DNA from: Candidatus Methanogaster sp.
Lineage (GTDB): Archaea > Halobacteriota > Methanosarcinia > Methanosarcinales > Methanogasteraceae
DNA length: 64,000 nucleotides
Reading direction: 5' to 3'
Assembly: GCA_003194445.1 (NCBI GenBank)
Contig: PQXF01000004.1
Span: 19,562-83,561, forward strand
Made by a program: the position numbers and the translations under genes. This document shows positions 18,710 to 28,224 of the stretch, piece after piece (position 1 is the stretch's first letter; each line of letters opens with the position of its first letter). Below the pieces are notes generated by a model. That model searched no databases, was not told the origin of the DNA, and saw only the letters and a program-made list of their open reading frames with translations.

Positions 18710-21067
18710 ATGAATAAACAACTGATTGTAATAATAGTGCTTGTTGTTGTTCTCATGCCCGCGAGCGCGGAGACACTCGAGATGCGCGGCACTATCGTAG
18801 AACTGGATGCCGTCAATTCCACTATCGCGAGCATAGCCAATACACCTGCAGGTGACTGGCCCGCAGGATATCGATGGGATTATAGCACATTTTCTGGTTT
18901 CTGGTATGATCCGGACAAGGATCTGCATACCGAGGATATGACGATCTTGGCGAAAGCACCGGGTCATGGGACCAACCTGAGATATCCTTATGTTCGAGAG
19001 ATCGCTGAAGGTGGTTTGGCATATACCACTCATCCGGTGTTTCAGGAGTATGAGCTCCACGCGAATATGATAGACCCGGGCAGAACAACCCAAACCAGTA
19101 TGGAAGAGGCATACGATGGCGATGGCTATATGGAGCCGGATTTGTTAGATCAGGATATTGGATTGTGTGTTGGCAGCAACAATCCTGGCGGTGACTGCGG
19201 CTACTTCGTCGAAGGCTGGATGGGAGAAGAGTACGTGGCAATCAATAACAATGCCGATGAACTCTGCAAACCGATAGTCGAGTTTAAGGATAACGACAAG
19301 AAGACACTGACAACTGGCGAGGAATGGGATCTCGGCGGCGGGTTTGCACTCGAGGTAACGGAAATCGATGCCACTGGTGAGAAAGCAACAATTCATCTGT
19401 CCAGGAATGGCGATCTGTTAGCCACAGGCTGCCTCGATACCAGCGGCAGTGAACAGGATCGCGTCTACACATACACCGCAGACATCGGAAGAGAAAATAA
19501 TATTCCAGTCTTCTCGTGCTATGTAAATACGATCTCTAACGAAACTGACACCGTGGAGCTCATGTACGTCTTCTTGATCGATGATGATGTCATAGAGATC
19601 AAGGTGTCTCAGACATACGGCGCTATGGAAGTGATGACCACAAGTTCCGACAAGATCGTCCTCAATAATGATGAGACTGCTATTGATGTCGATATATGCA
19701 CCACGGAACCGATCATGGGAAATATGTACTTCAAGACCGCAGACGATGATGTTAACGACAATATCAGGTTCTATCCGTACGTTGAGTATACAGAACCCGG
19801 CACTTATGAGGTTCGCGGTACCATCGCAGAACTGGATGAGGCTGCTGATACCATCGCAAACTCAATAGGGTCCCCCCTCTACGTAAAAGACGCAGATAAG
19901 TATCGAGCAGGGGATCAACCAGGACTACAATGGGACTACAACACATTCGCTGGTTTCTGGTATGACTTGGATGAAGATCTAAAGATCGAGACACTGGCGA
20001 TCCTATCGAAAGAACGAGATGCTACGGAGGACACACTGGGATACCCTGGTGACCGTGAGATCGGTGAAGGTAGTTTGATATACACCACGCATCCAGTGTT
20101 TCAGGAGTATGAGCTGCATCAAGATATTGAACCAGACCCAGCTAGGACTCAAACCAAGATGGAACAGGAATATAATCAGTACCTTGAACGAGGGCCGAAT
20201 TCGACAGGATTATGTGTTGAAAGTGACAATGCTGGCGGCGACTGCGGCTACTTCCTCGAGGGCTGGATGGGCGAGGAGTATGTGGCAATCGATGGCAATG
20301 CAGACAAACTATGCAAACTTCTGCTCGAGTTCGAAGATGACGACAAGAAGATACTGACAATTGGCGAGAAATGGGATCTTGGAGGTGGTTTTGCACTCGA
20401 AGCCACGAGCATCGACGACGCAGGTGATATGGTAATGCTTCAATTGTTCAAGAACAACGTTTCATTGGATATGGAAGTGGTATTAACCGGAGGGAGTAGG
20501 TCACAGGAGCGCGTCTATACCTACACACCAGACATCGGTGGGGAGAAGAATATTCCTGTATTTTCCTGCTATGTTGATGCGATCTTCAAAGGAAGCACCA
20601 GTTACGTACAACTGATGTACGTCTTCCTGATCGATGATGATGTTCTGGAGATCAAGACCAGTCAGACCTACGGCGCCATGGAAGTGATGACCGCAAGTTC
20701 CAACAGAGTCGTCCTCACGAACGACGAGTCCAATATCGATCTGGCTTCCGGCACCACCAAGAAAATTATGGAGAACATGTACTTCAAGATCGCAGACAAC
20801 GACACTGCCATCCGGTTCTACCCGTTCGTCGAGCGCACAATCGGCGGCGAAGAGCCCACACCGCCCGCCACCATCCCGGCTGATGATAAGGATGGTGACG
20901 GCGTGCCTGATGCATGGGATGCGGATAACAGCACCCCATCGGATTACTGGGTGAACCCAGATGGCATCGGGCGAAAGTGGGGCGACATGAACGGAGACGG
21001 TGAGCTCACCTCAGCAGATGCGCTCATGATCCTGCAGGCTGCGGTCGGAAAAATCGAACTTGGATAG
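18710..21067 (+). CDS. S-layer protein with two duplication domains and a dockerin-like C-terminus
   Basis: A 785-residue secreted protein. A signal peptide (VIIVLVVVLMPASA) is followed by two S-layer family duplication domains at about residues 25-355 and 363-705, each with FSGFWYDPD/FAGFWYDLD, HPVFQEYELH, GWMGEEYVAI, EEWDLGGGFAL, VYTYTADIG, FLIDDDV and MYFKTADDD-type motifs. These domains build the S-layer of Methanosarcina-type cells. The last ~60 residues are unlike the usual membrane-anchored stalk: DKDGDGVPDAWD followed by GDMNGDGELTSADALMILQ, a calcium-binding, single-repeat dockerin-like motif. Anchoring or assembly may therefore rely on a protein partner. Divergent from RPA, with strong leader and Shine-Dalgarno; a hairpin with T-run follows. 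It is one of two near-identical intact copies here. Confidence 0.9.
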   Translation: MNKQLIVIIVLVVVLMPASAETLEMRGTIVELDAVNSTIASIANTPAGDWPAGYRWDYSTFSGFWYDPDKDLHTEDMTILAKAPGHGTNLRYPYVREIAEGGLAYTTHPVFQEYELHANMIDPGRTTQTSMEEAYDGDGYMEPDLLDQDIGLCVGSNNPGGDCGYFVEGWMGEEYVAINNNADELCKPIVEFKDNDKKTLTTGEEWDLGGGFALEVTEIDATGEKATIHLSRNGDLLATGCLDTSGSEQDRVYTYTADIGRENNIPVFSCYVNTISNETDTVELMYVFLIDDDVIEIKVSQTYGAMEVMTTSSDKIVLNNDETAIDVDICTTEPIMGNMYFKTADDDVNDNIRFYPYVEYTEPGTYEVRGTIAELDEAADTIANSIGSPLYVKDADKYRAGDQPGLQWDYNTFAGFWYDLDEDLKIETLAILSKERDATEDTLGYPGDREIGEGSLIYTTHPVFQEYELHQDIEPDPARTQTKMEQEYNQYLERGPNSTGLCVESDNAGGDCGYFLEGWMGEEYVAIDGNADKLCKLLLEFEDDDKKILTIGEKWDLGGGFALEATSIDDAGDMVMLQLFKNNVSLDMEVVLTGGSRSQERVYTYTPDIGGEKNIPVFSCYVDAIFKGSTSYVQLMYVFLIDDDVLEIKTSQTYGAMEVMTASSNRVVLTNDESNIDLASGTTKKIMENMYFKIADNDTAIRFYPFVERTIGGEEPTPPATIPADDKDGDGVPDAWDADNSTPSDYWVNPDGIGRKWGDMNGDGELTSADALMILQAAVGKIELG

Positions 21068-21080
21068 TTTCTGTGATGCG

Positions 21081-21107
21081 GGCGGTGCTTATGCACCGTC
21101 ATTTTTT
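21081..21107 (+). terminator. Hairpin plus T-run after the first S-layer gene
   Basis: ggcggtgc-ttat-gcaccgtc forms an 8-pair stem with a 4-base loop, followed by attttttt. Archaeal terminators mainly need the T-run; this element has both. Confidence 0.6.
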
Positions 21108-21173
21108 TCTCGATAAATTTATCAGAATAGCTGCATCCCAGGTCTGAATACACAACACAAGGTACAAAATCTG

Positions 21174-21490
21174 ATGAAGGCGTACATTCTCGATCTCGAC
21201 GGCGTGATATTCCGCGGCAGCGAAGTGATAGCAGGTGCGCCGTATGCTGTCAACCGGTTGCTGGATAGTGCGAGAGTCGTCTTCCTGACAAATAACTCGA
21301 CACAGAGCAGGGGCACAGTCTCCGCAAGATTAAACGCATCCGGCATCCGGTGCAGGGAGAGTGACGTGATCACTGCCGGATATGCTGCTGCCGTGCATAT
21401 CAGGAAGCGGTACGGCGCACAGAAGATCTATCCGATCGGCGAGGCAGGCTTGATCCGTGAACTGAAAGCAGAGGGGCACAAGATCTATCC
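21174..21490 (+). pseudogene. Truncated HAD-superfamily IIA (NagD-like) phosphatase
   Basis: The ORF at 21174-21587 begins YILDLDGVIFRG, the motif I of HAD hydrolases, and has motif II FLTNNST, then VITAGYAAAVHIRKRYG. After about residue 105 the sequence turns into G-rich repetitive DNA and then runs into a copy of the RPA 5' end at 21585. The second half, with motif III lysine and motif IV acidic residues, is missing, so the enzyme should be inactive. The cut coincides with the edge of a duplicated block, so the duplication probably broke the gene. Confidence 0.75.
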
Positions 21491-21584
21491 GGGCAGGGAT
21501 GGGGGTTGGGTTGAGGATAGAAAGGATGGTAGTGGGGAGGGTTGTGGTGAGAGTGGTGGCGAAGGCAGGGATGAAGATGCAGTT

Positions 21585-21792
21585 TGACGACGCTTCGTTC
21601 TGCCTCTGCGATCGGGACCTTGAACCGTTCGGTCAGATCGCTAAGCCGCCGCTCGATCTCGGGAAGTTCGATATCGACATTCAGTTCGAGGAACCGCTTT
21701 CGTATCTGTTCGGATTTTTCTTGGATCATGACATTCCTCCTGTCATCGGGTTATGATTCATCCTCAAACATCCGAATAGATAAAGGTATACT
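21585..21792 (-). repeat. Copy b of the RPA 5' end and its upstream region
   Basis: About 207 bases are almost identical to 18345-18551: the first 49 codons of RPA in the same orientation, the AGGAGG site and about 60 bases of upstream sequence. In the ORF track it appears as the N-terminus of the minus-strand ORF 21400-21729. The near identity marks a recent duplication. No S-layer gene follows; the sequence then departs into the region downstream of the helicase. Confidence 0.85.
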
Positions 21793-22059
21793 CGAAGAGC
21801 GTGGTGAAAGTGATTCATGGGAACGATGCCACGACAATCGGAGAATCGGATGACCCCCATCACGACACTCATAACCGATTTGTTCCAGTCGGCTGTTTCA
21901 TTGTTTCAAATTTTGAATATTCTCATTAAAGCAACTCCAATTTTTTCAATCGTGATCTAATCCCGCCCCTCTGTCTTCCGAATAGGTACATAAGCTCTTT
22001 GATGATTTTACCAGATTGGTACTCGGCAATTAACTTTTCATCATCTCAGTCCAATGCTC

Positions 22060-24975
22060 CTACGCTCGTGGGTATGTTTTTCGAATTTCCTCTACTGAAT
22101 ATGCTTTGGATTTCTCAGAATGAGTTTCTTCTTCGGCAGACAAAGGTGGTGTACGCTCACGTTTCTTACAATAGTTAACAATTTCTTTTAAAAACTGATC
22201 TCCGTATTTCTTTAATTTTATTTCACGAATACCATTTATATTTTGGAGACTTGACATATCCCGGGGAACTATGGTAGCCATTGCCGCCAAAATAGAGTCG
22301 TGGAAAATGATTATAGACGGTACATTGGTTTCCTCAGCGATTTTTTTCCTCAAATTCACTAAAATTTCAAATAGATCGCGATCAAAGTCTTCACCAACAT
22401 CCTCGTGCGCCACTTGAACTGCTTCTGGTTTTTTCGATAGAATACCTTCTTTTTTGACGGAGAAAGGCAACACGCTTTCACATCCCCCGTACTTTTGTGA
22501 CCTCTCTCCGATTGTCGAATTTTCTGGTTTCATAGCCTCCTGTCTGAGCTGCTTCCGAACCCTATCTATTGCAGCCTCGACATCGACTGGTTCGTCAGAC
22601 TCTTCTTGTGCTGGTGCGGGGGGTGAGGCAGACAATTTTTGAGATTTTGGTGGTGCATAAGGCGGTTTACCCAGCAGTTCGTGAAGTATCATTATCGCCG
22701 CATGTTTGTCCAGCGGTTCGTTGTGATTGCCACATTTAGGCGACTGTATGCAACTTGGGCACCCGTCATGGCATGGACAGCCTTCAACGGCTTTCAGAGT
22801 AACCTCGAGAATATCGGTTATTATTTCATATCCTCTTTCTGCATAACCCACACCACCACGATGTCCGTCATATACGAATATCCCCGACTTTCCGCTGAGG
22901 TCGTTGTGGTCGGGCGTTGCTATGCCGCCCACGTCATTCCGGTCCGCTAAAAGACGCAGCGGGTACATCGCGATCATGGCGTGCTCGATAGCGTGGATGC
23001 CACCTGCAAAATCAAGATCATATTCTTCAACAAGGTTCGTAAATCTGTCGGGAAGTTCGATCCAGAGGGCTACAGTTTCAAGAGAGAGTTTCGGCATATC
23101 TAAAAGGCATGCTTCCAGCACAATATCCCTAAAATACTTGTATTTCTTGTACTCGGTCACCTGCTCTACCACCTCAACGTCTCCAAGACCAACCTTCGCA
23201 TCCCTGCATGATGGCAGGGTTTTCTCCGTATATTTCTCTTTTATAGATATATCAGAAGTGAATGATGCTTTAGTATAATATTCTGCTTTTGTTTCTTCGG
23301 CATGTATCTCTTTCTTGTCGTGGTCAAGCTTGATGACCCGATATGGTGTGCCCATGTGCAGGTATATGGCACCCTCAAAAGTTTCCTTGAATGCCATCGC
23401 CTTTTCAATCCCCTTCTCGATTGGAATACGCTGCCCACCGCTGAATGTGAATATTGAGTAAGTATCCTGACTTATACCGCGGATGGAGACCTGCATATGG
23501 GGGTTTGGGTTCACTGCTGACTTGCTTTCATCTCCTGTTAAGAGCCCTTCTGCCTCAAGCATCTCGATCGTCCTTGTTGACCCGCTTCCAAAGTATTTTT
23601 CATCTTCTTCTGTGAATGGTATCTCATTTGCCGCGCACAGGATATGTCCCGCTTGAATATACGGGTTTGATACGTTGAGTACCGCCTCTTCGCTACTCGT
23701 GCCGAAGAACTCCCCTGGATATCGCATATAGTACTGATCAAGAGCGTTTAAACCTGCCACCAGCACAACAACACTCTCTTTATCACCCCTTCCAGCTCGC
23801 CCTGCCTGCTGTCTTGTATTCATGATGGTGCCTGGATATTTATCGATGATACATGCGTCCAGCCCGCCGATATTTATACCAAGTTCAAGTGCGTTGGTTG
23901 ATATAACTCCGCGGAGAGTTCCATTAGACAGCTTCTTCTCGATGCCCTCGCGTTCTTTGCCGAAATACCCCGCTCTGTAGGGGGAAATTTTGTCCACCAA
24001 GTCATGCAATTCTTTTTCACGAAGGCTGCGCTTAGCTGCTACATACATTCGTTCCACGCCTTGTCTCGACCGGGTAAAGGCAATTGTCTGAAGTCCGTAC
24101 AATATGAACGCGCTGAAAAGTTTATGCGACTCAGTGAAACTGCTTTTCCTGACGTTAAAACCCCACTCGTTGATATATCTGGATGGGTTCCAGAAGATAA
24201 ATTTCTGAGGACCTCTGCCAGAGCCGTCCCTGTTAATTACAGTAACTTTTCTGCCAATCAGAGCACCTGTGTGCTCGCCGGGGTTTCCTATGGTGGCTGA
24301 GCAGCAGATATACTTCGGATGCGCACCATAATACGCACATACGCGATTAAGTCTTCTCAGGAGATTCGCCATGTTGCTGCCCATTACACCCCGGTAATAA
24401 TGGCTCTCGTCTACTACAATATACTGCAAGTTTGAAAGAAATCTCTTCCAGATACGATGCCATTGCAGAAAACTCAGGTGGATCATCTCGGGGTTTGTAA
24501 GAATGATTTGTGGATTTCCAGATCTTACTGCCTTTTTTTCATCACTGCTCATCGTGCCGATGTACTTGTTAATTTCCGAATCTATGCCAAGTTCATCTCT
24601 GAATTCGACGAAATTTTTATACTGATCATTGACCAGCGCATTAAGCGGAGCGATATAAAGAGCGGTTGCATTCGGATCATTCATGACCGCCTCAAAGATT
24701 GGGAGCATGTATGCGAGTGACTTTCCACTGGCCGTACTCGTCACCAAAACAATATCCTCCCCTGCTCTGACATGCTCGACGGCTTCTACCTGATGGCTAT
24801 ATAGTTGTTCTATCCCCATCTGGCTTAATGCGAAGTTTATCAAAGGCTTTAGTTCAATTGATGCGTGTTCCGGATCCTTAAAAGATGTATCTTCCATGTG
24901 TACAATCTGACCCTCATAGCTATTAGATGATTTGATCTCTTCGATTATATTGGATATCGGCATTTTTCCCACCAT
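22060..24975 (-). CDS. Hrq1/MrfA-like superfamily 2 helicase with DUF1998 and HRDC domains
   Basis: A 971-residue DNA helicase. Motifs: Walker A TSTASGKS near residue 77, DESHYYRG near 190, CCSATIGNP, STNALELGINIGG and RQQAGRAGRG near 390. A DUF1998 zinc region follows (CPCHDGCPSCIQSP). The last ~110 residues contain an HRDC domain (SSLQNINGIREIKLKKYGDQFLKEI), a DNA-binding module of RecQ-type helicases that is also predicted in archaeal relatives. MrfA/Hrq1 enzymes act in mitomycin or crosslink repair; the role here is inferred. ATG 24963 (MPISN), with GGTGG just upstream, may be the true start. Upstream, the frame is open into a remnant of RPA without a start codon, so the gene was fused to or inserted in an RPA copy. 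Confidence 0.88.
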   Translation of the reverse strand: MVGKMPISNIIEEIKSSNSYEGQIVHMEDTSFKDPEHASIELKPLINFALSQMGIEQLYSHQVEAVEHVRAGEDIVLVTSTASGKSLAYMLPIFEAVMNDPNATALYIAPLNALVNDQYKNFVEFRDELGIDSEINKYIGTMSSDEKKAVRSGNPQIILTNPEMIHLSFLQWHRIWKRFLSNLQYIVVDESHYYRGVMGSNMANLLRRLNRVCAYYGAHPKYICCSATIGNPGEHTGALIGRKVTVINRDGSGRGPQKFIFWNPSRYINEWGFNVRKSSFTESHKLFSAFILYGLQTIAFTRSRQGVERMYVAAKRSLREKELHDLVDKISPYRAGYFGKEREGIEKKLSNGTLRGVISTNALELGINIGGLDACIIDKYPGTIMNTRQQAGRAGRGDKESVVVLVAGLNALDQYYMRYPGEFFGTSSEEAVLNVSNPYIQAGHILCAANEIPFTEEDEKYFGSGSTRTIEMLEAEGLLTGDESKSAVNPNPHMQVSIRGISQDTYSIFTFSGGQRIPIEKGIEKAMAFKETFEGAIYLHMGTPYRVIKLDHDKKEIHAEETKAEYYTKASFTSDISIKEKYTEKTLPSCRDAKVGLGDVEVVEQVTEYKKYKYFRDIVLEACLLDMPKLSLETVALWIELPDRFTNLVEEYDLDFAGGIHAIEHAMIAMYPLRLLADRNDVGGIATPDHNDLSGKSGIFVYDGHRGGVGYAERGYEIITDILEVTLKAVEGCPCHDGCPSCIQSPKCGNHNEPLDKHAAIMILHELLGKPPYAPPKSQKLSASPPAPAQEESDEPVDVEAAIDRVRKQLRQEAMKPENSTIGERSQKYGGCESVLPFSVKKEGILSKKPEAVQVAHEDVGEDFDRDLFEILVNLRKKIAEETNVPSIIIFHDSILAAMATIVPRDMSSLQNINGIREIKLKKYGDQFLKEIVNYCKKRERTPPLSAEEETHSEKSKAYSVEEIRKTYPRA

Positions 24976-25245
24976 CTTTGCACTCGGATTGACCCACTGT
25001 TCGCTCTGGTTGATATCGGTTATCCACGTGGACGATACCGCACCCTCTGGAATGTCATTATAGTCCGCTCGCTTGATCCCGTGTTCCCGCAGGAAGTAGC
25101 TGATGACGCTTCGCTCTGCCTCTGCGATCGGGACATTGAACCGTTCGGTCAGATTGCTAAGCCGCCGCTCGATCTCGGAATGATCAATCTCGACATTCAG
25201 TTCGAGGAATCGTTTTCGTATCTGTTCGGATGTTTCATCGATTAT
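24976..25245 (-). pseudogene. RPA N-terminal remnant (copy c), in frame with the helicase
   Basis: About 90 codons on the minus strand match the RPA N-terminus (SEQIRKRFLELNVEI, PIAEAERSVISYFLRE, DINQSEQWVN) and end at the codons that are the helicase's first ATG. The start ATG is changed to ATA at 25243-25245 and no ATG, GTG or TTG occurs in frame, so a fusion protein should not be made. There is no stop between the remnant and the helicase. Confidence 0.8.
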
Positions 25246-25464
25246 AATATTCCCTCTGCCATTGGGTCATGTGTAATCCTCAAACATCCGGATAGATAAA
25301 AGTACTCGAAGAATAGGGTGAATGTGATGCCGGGATTCGGTTCCTACCGCAGAATGGCGGTCAGCACCAGAAGACGTGACTGCTCCGGTGTAAAGATAAA
25401 TTTATATGGGGTGGATGCAAATGGCGTGAATGTCGATTTAAAATCCGCATAAGGAGGTGTAAAA
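25246..25464 (+). promoter_or_regulatory. Promoter and leader of the second S-layer gene (repeat of 18490-18709)
   Basis: Near-copy of the region before the first S-layer gene. The TATA-like gataaatttatat lies at about 25395-25407, the conserved leader gatttaaaatccgcat follows, and the Shine-Dalgarno aaggaggtg is at 25451-25459, five bases before the ATG. Confidence 0.65.
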
Positions 25465-27738
25465 ATGAACAGACGGATTATTGTAATGATCGCGCTTGTG
25501 GTTGTGGCGTCTCTCATGCCAGCGAGCGCGGAGACACTTGAGGTGCGCGGCACTATCGTAGAACTGGATGGGGCTAACCCCACACTTGGTTATGACCGAG
25601 TATGGAATTACAGCTCGTTTGCTGGTTTCTGGTGCGATCTGGATGATGGTCTGGCGACCGAGACGCTGACGATTACTGCTACGGATTATTGTAACAATCC
25701 TACACTGAACTTTGACTGCGATGATCGGACGCTCGATGAAGGCACTCTTAGGTACCAAACTCAGCCGGTGTTTCATGAGTATGAACTCCACGAGAATGAA
25801 GCAGACCCCGACAGAACGACTGCAACAGCGATGGAAAACACTTATCTAGATGGGCGCATAGGTTTGTGCGTTGAAAGTGATAATGCAGGCGGGGACTGCG
25901 GCTACTTCCTCGAAGGCTGGATGGGGGAAATGTATGTAGCAATCGATAACAATGCCGACAAACTCTGCAAACTTCTGGTGGAGTTTGAGGACGATGACAA
26001 AAAGATGCTGGCAACCAACGAGGGGTGGGATCTCGGTGGTGGATTTTCTCTTACCGCTAACCATATCAACCTCAGTAGTGACAAGGTATGGTTCACGCTG
26101 AAGAAGGATGATAAGGAACTCGACAAAGAGGTGATAACAACCGCCGCCGGTACTCGTCAGGATCGTGTATATACATACGTCGCAGACATTGGAAACGAGG
26201 GAGAGATTCCAGTCTTCTCATGCTACGTGGATGCTGTATTTAGGGGTCCAGACTCCAATATCGTGCAGATTATGTATGTTTTCCTGATCGACGATGATGT
26301 GCTGGAGATCGATGTCAGTGATACGTATGGTGCTATGGAAGTGCAGACTGCAAGCAAGACATGGGTTATCCTCGCGAACTATGAGACCACCATCGATCTT
26401 GATACAGACACCACCGAACACATCATGGGCAACATGTATCTCAAGACTGCTGACGATGACAATGCGATCAGGTTCTACCCGATGGTTGAGTACACCGAAC
26501 CTGGCACTTACGAGGTTCGCGGCACCATCGAAGAACTGGATGCGGCTAACCCCACACTTACCATCAATACGCCTTCAGGTACTCCGGCATATAAGCAGGG
26601 GTATATATGGGATTACAGCTCGTTTGCTGGTTTCTGGTATGACATGGATGACAATCTGCAGACCGAGAGTCTGACGATCTTGGCAAATACTTGGGTCGGT
26701 CAGCCTACACTGGACTTCAGCACCGATGATCGAACCATTGATGAAGGCAGTTTGGTATATGCCACTCATCCGGTGTTTCAGGAGTATGAACTACACGCAA
26801 ATGAAGGAGATCCATTCAGAGATAATCAAACAGTGATGGAACTGTGTTTTAGTGATTATCTGGAACAGCCGATAGGGCTGTGCGTTGAAAGCGATAACAC
26901 GGGTGGTGACTGCGGATACTTCATCGAGGGCTGGATGGGCAGGGAGTATGTGGCAATCGATGGTAATGCCGACAAACTCTGCAAACTTCTGCTCGAGTTC
27001 GAGGGTGATGACAGGAAAACACTGTTCACTGGCGAGAAATGGGATCTTGGCAGTGGTTTTGCGCTTGAACTGACGAGCATCGCAGACAGTGGTGATGCGA
27101 TAACACTTCAATTATTCAAGAACGACGCTCCATTGGATGGAAGTCTAAAGTGTATCAATACCGATTATGGCCCGCAGGAGCGTGTCTACACATACACCAC
27201 GGACATCGGAGGAGAAGAAAGTATTCCTGTATTTTCCTGCTACGTTGATGTGGTCTTTAAAGGAGATATCAGTTATGCACAACTGATGTACGTCTTCCTG
27301 ATCGATGATGATGTTCTGGAGATCAAGACCAGTCAGACCCACGGTGTCATGGAAGTGATGACCGCAAGTGCCACCAAAGTCGTCCTCACGAACGACGAGT
27401 ACGTTATCGATCTCGATACGGGCAGTACTGAACACATCATGGACAACATGTACTTCAAGACCGCGGATGACGACACTGCCATCCGATTCTACCCGTTCGT
27501 CGAGCGCACCATCGGCGGTGAAGAGCCCACACCGCCCGCTACCATCCCGGCTGATGATAAGGATGGTGACGGCGTGCCTGATGTATGGGATGCGGATAAC
27601 AGCACCCCATCGGATTACTGGGTGAACTCAGATGGCATCGGGCGAAAGTGGGGCGACATGAACGGAGACGGTGAGCTCACATCAGCAGATGCGCTCATGA
27701 TCCTGCAGGCTGCGGTCGGAAAAATCGAACTGAAATAG
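25465..27738 (+). CDS. Second S-layer protein with two duplication domains and a dockerin-like C-terminus
   Basis: A 757-residue paralogue of the first S-layer protein: signal peptide (MIALVVVASLMPASA), two duplication domains (about residues 27-345 and 350-680) and a C-terminal ~70 residues almost identical to the first copy, including DMNGDGELTSADALMILQ. Between the copies the N-terminal part of each domain (glycine- and asparagine-rich loops after FAGFW) differs most, while the core and the C-terminus are nearly invariant, suggesting exchange between copies with diversified exposed loops. Several NxT/NxS sites could be glycosylated. Expression is probably high, judging from the leader and strong Shine-Dalgarno. 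Both genes may supply alternative S-layer subunits. Confidence 0.9.
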   Translation: MNRRIIVMIALVVVASLMPASAETLEVRGTIVELDGANPTLGYDRVWNYSSFAGFWCDLDDGLATETLTITATDYCNNPTLNFDCDDRTLDEGTLRYQTQPVFHEYELHENEADPDRTTATAMENTYLDGRIGLCVESDNAGGDCGYFLEGWMGEMYVAIDNNADKLCKLLVEFEDDDKKMLATNEGWDLGGGFSLTANHINLSSDKVWFTLKKDDKELDKEVITTAAGTRQDRVYTYVADIGNEGEIPVFSCYVDAVFRGPDSNIVQIMYVFLIDDDVLEIDVSDTYGAMEVQTASKTWVILANYETTIDLDTDTTEHIMGNMYLKTADDDNAIRFYPMVEYTEPGTYEVRGTIEELDAANPTLTINTPSGTPAYKQGYIWDYSSFAGFWYDMDDNLQTESLTILANTWVGQPTLDFSTDDRTIDEGSLVYATHPVFQEYELHANEGDPFRDNQTVMELCFSDYLEQPIGLCVESDNTGGDCGYFIEGWMGREYVAIDGNADKLCKLLLEFEGDDRKTLFTGEKWDLGSGFALELTSIADSGDAITLQLFKNDAPLDGSLKCINTDYGPQERVYTYTTDIGGEESIPVFSCYVDVVFKGDISYAQLMYVFLIDDDVLEIKTSQTHGVMEVMTASATKVVLTNDEYVIDLDTGSTEHIMDNMYFKTADDDTAIRFYPFVERTIGGEEPTPPATIPADDKDGDGVPDVWDADNSTPSDYWVNSDGIGRKWGDMNGDGELTSADALMILQAAVGKIELK

Positions 27739-27751
27739 TACTTGCGATGCT

Positions 27752-27771
27752 GGCGGTGCTCGTGCACCGTC
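27752..27771 (+). terminator. Hairpin after the second S-layer gene, T-run lost
   Basis: ggcggtgc-tcgt-gcaccgtc is the same stem as after the first S-layer gene, but the T-run is replaced by acgcatac, so termination may be weaker and transcripts may read on into the downstream repeat. Confidence 0.4.
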
Positions 27772-27775
27772 ACGC

Positions 27776-28224
27776 ATACGCGGATGATGTCACTCCCTGC
27801 GACATGCCGTAAATATCCCTCTCGAGCTTATGTTCATACAGGAAGTAGCTGACGACGCTTCGTTCTTCCTCTGCGATCGGGACATTGAACCGTTCGGTCA
27901 GATCGCTAAGCCGCCGATTGATCTCGGAATGATCAATCTCGACATTCAGTTTGGGGAATCGTTTTCGTATCTGGTTTCATCGATTATGATATTCCCTCTG
28001 CCATTGGGCCATGTTTAATCCTCAAACATCCGGATAGATAGAAGTATCCGGATAGATAGAAGTACTCGGAGAATGGGGTGAATGTGATGCCGGGATTCGG
28101 TTCCTACCGCAGAATGGCGGTCAGCACCAGAGGACGTGGCAGCCCCGGTGCGAAGATAAATTTATGTGGGGTGGATGTAAATGCCGTGAATGTCGATTTA
28201 AAATCCGCATAAGGAGGTGTAAAA
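27776..28224. repeat. Copy d: RPA 5' remnant plus S-layer promoter and leader
   Basis: 27776-27988 (minus) matches the RPA N-terminus with a deletion and several changes and is not translatable as RPA. 28010-28224 repeats the S-layer promoter block: TATA-like gataaatttatg near 28155-28166 and aaggaggtg at 28211-28219. A short 18-base tandem direct repeat (atccggatagatagaagt, twice) lies at 28027-28062. Confidence 0.8.

Noticed and set aside
21499-21853. Plus-strand ORFs across the RPA copy b
   Set aside because: They are the antisense of the duplicated RPA 5' end; the same artefact appears at 25081-25299 and 27830-28018.
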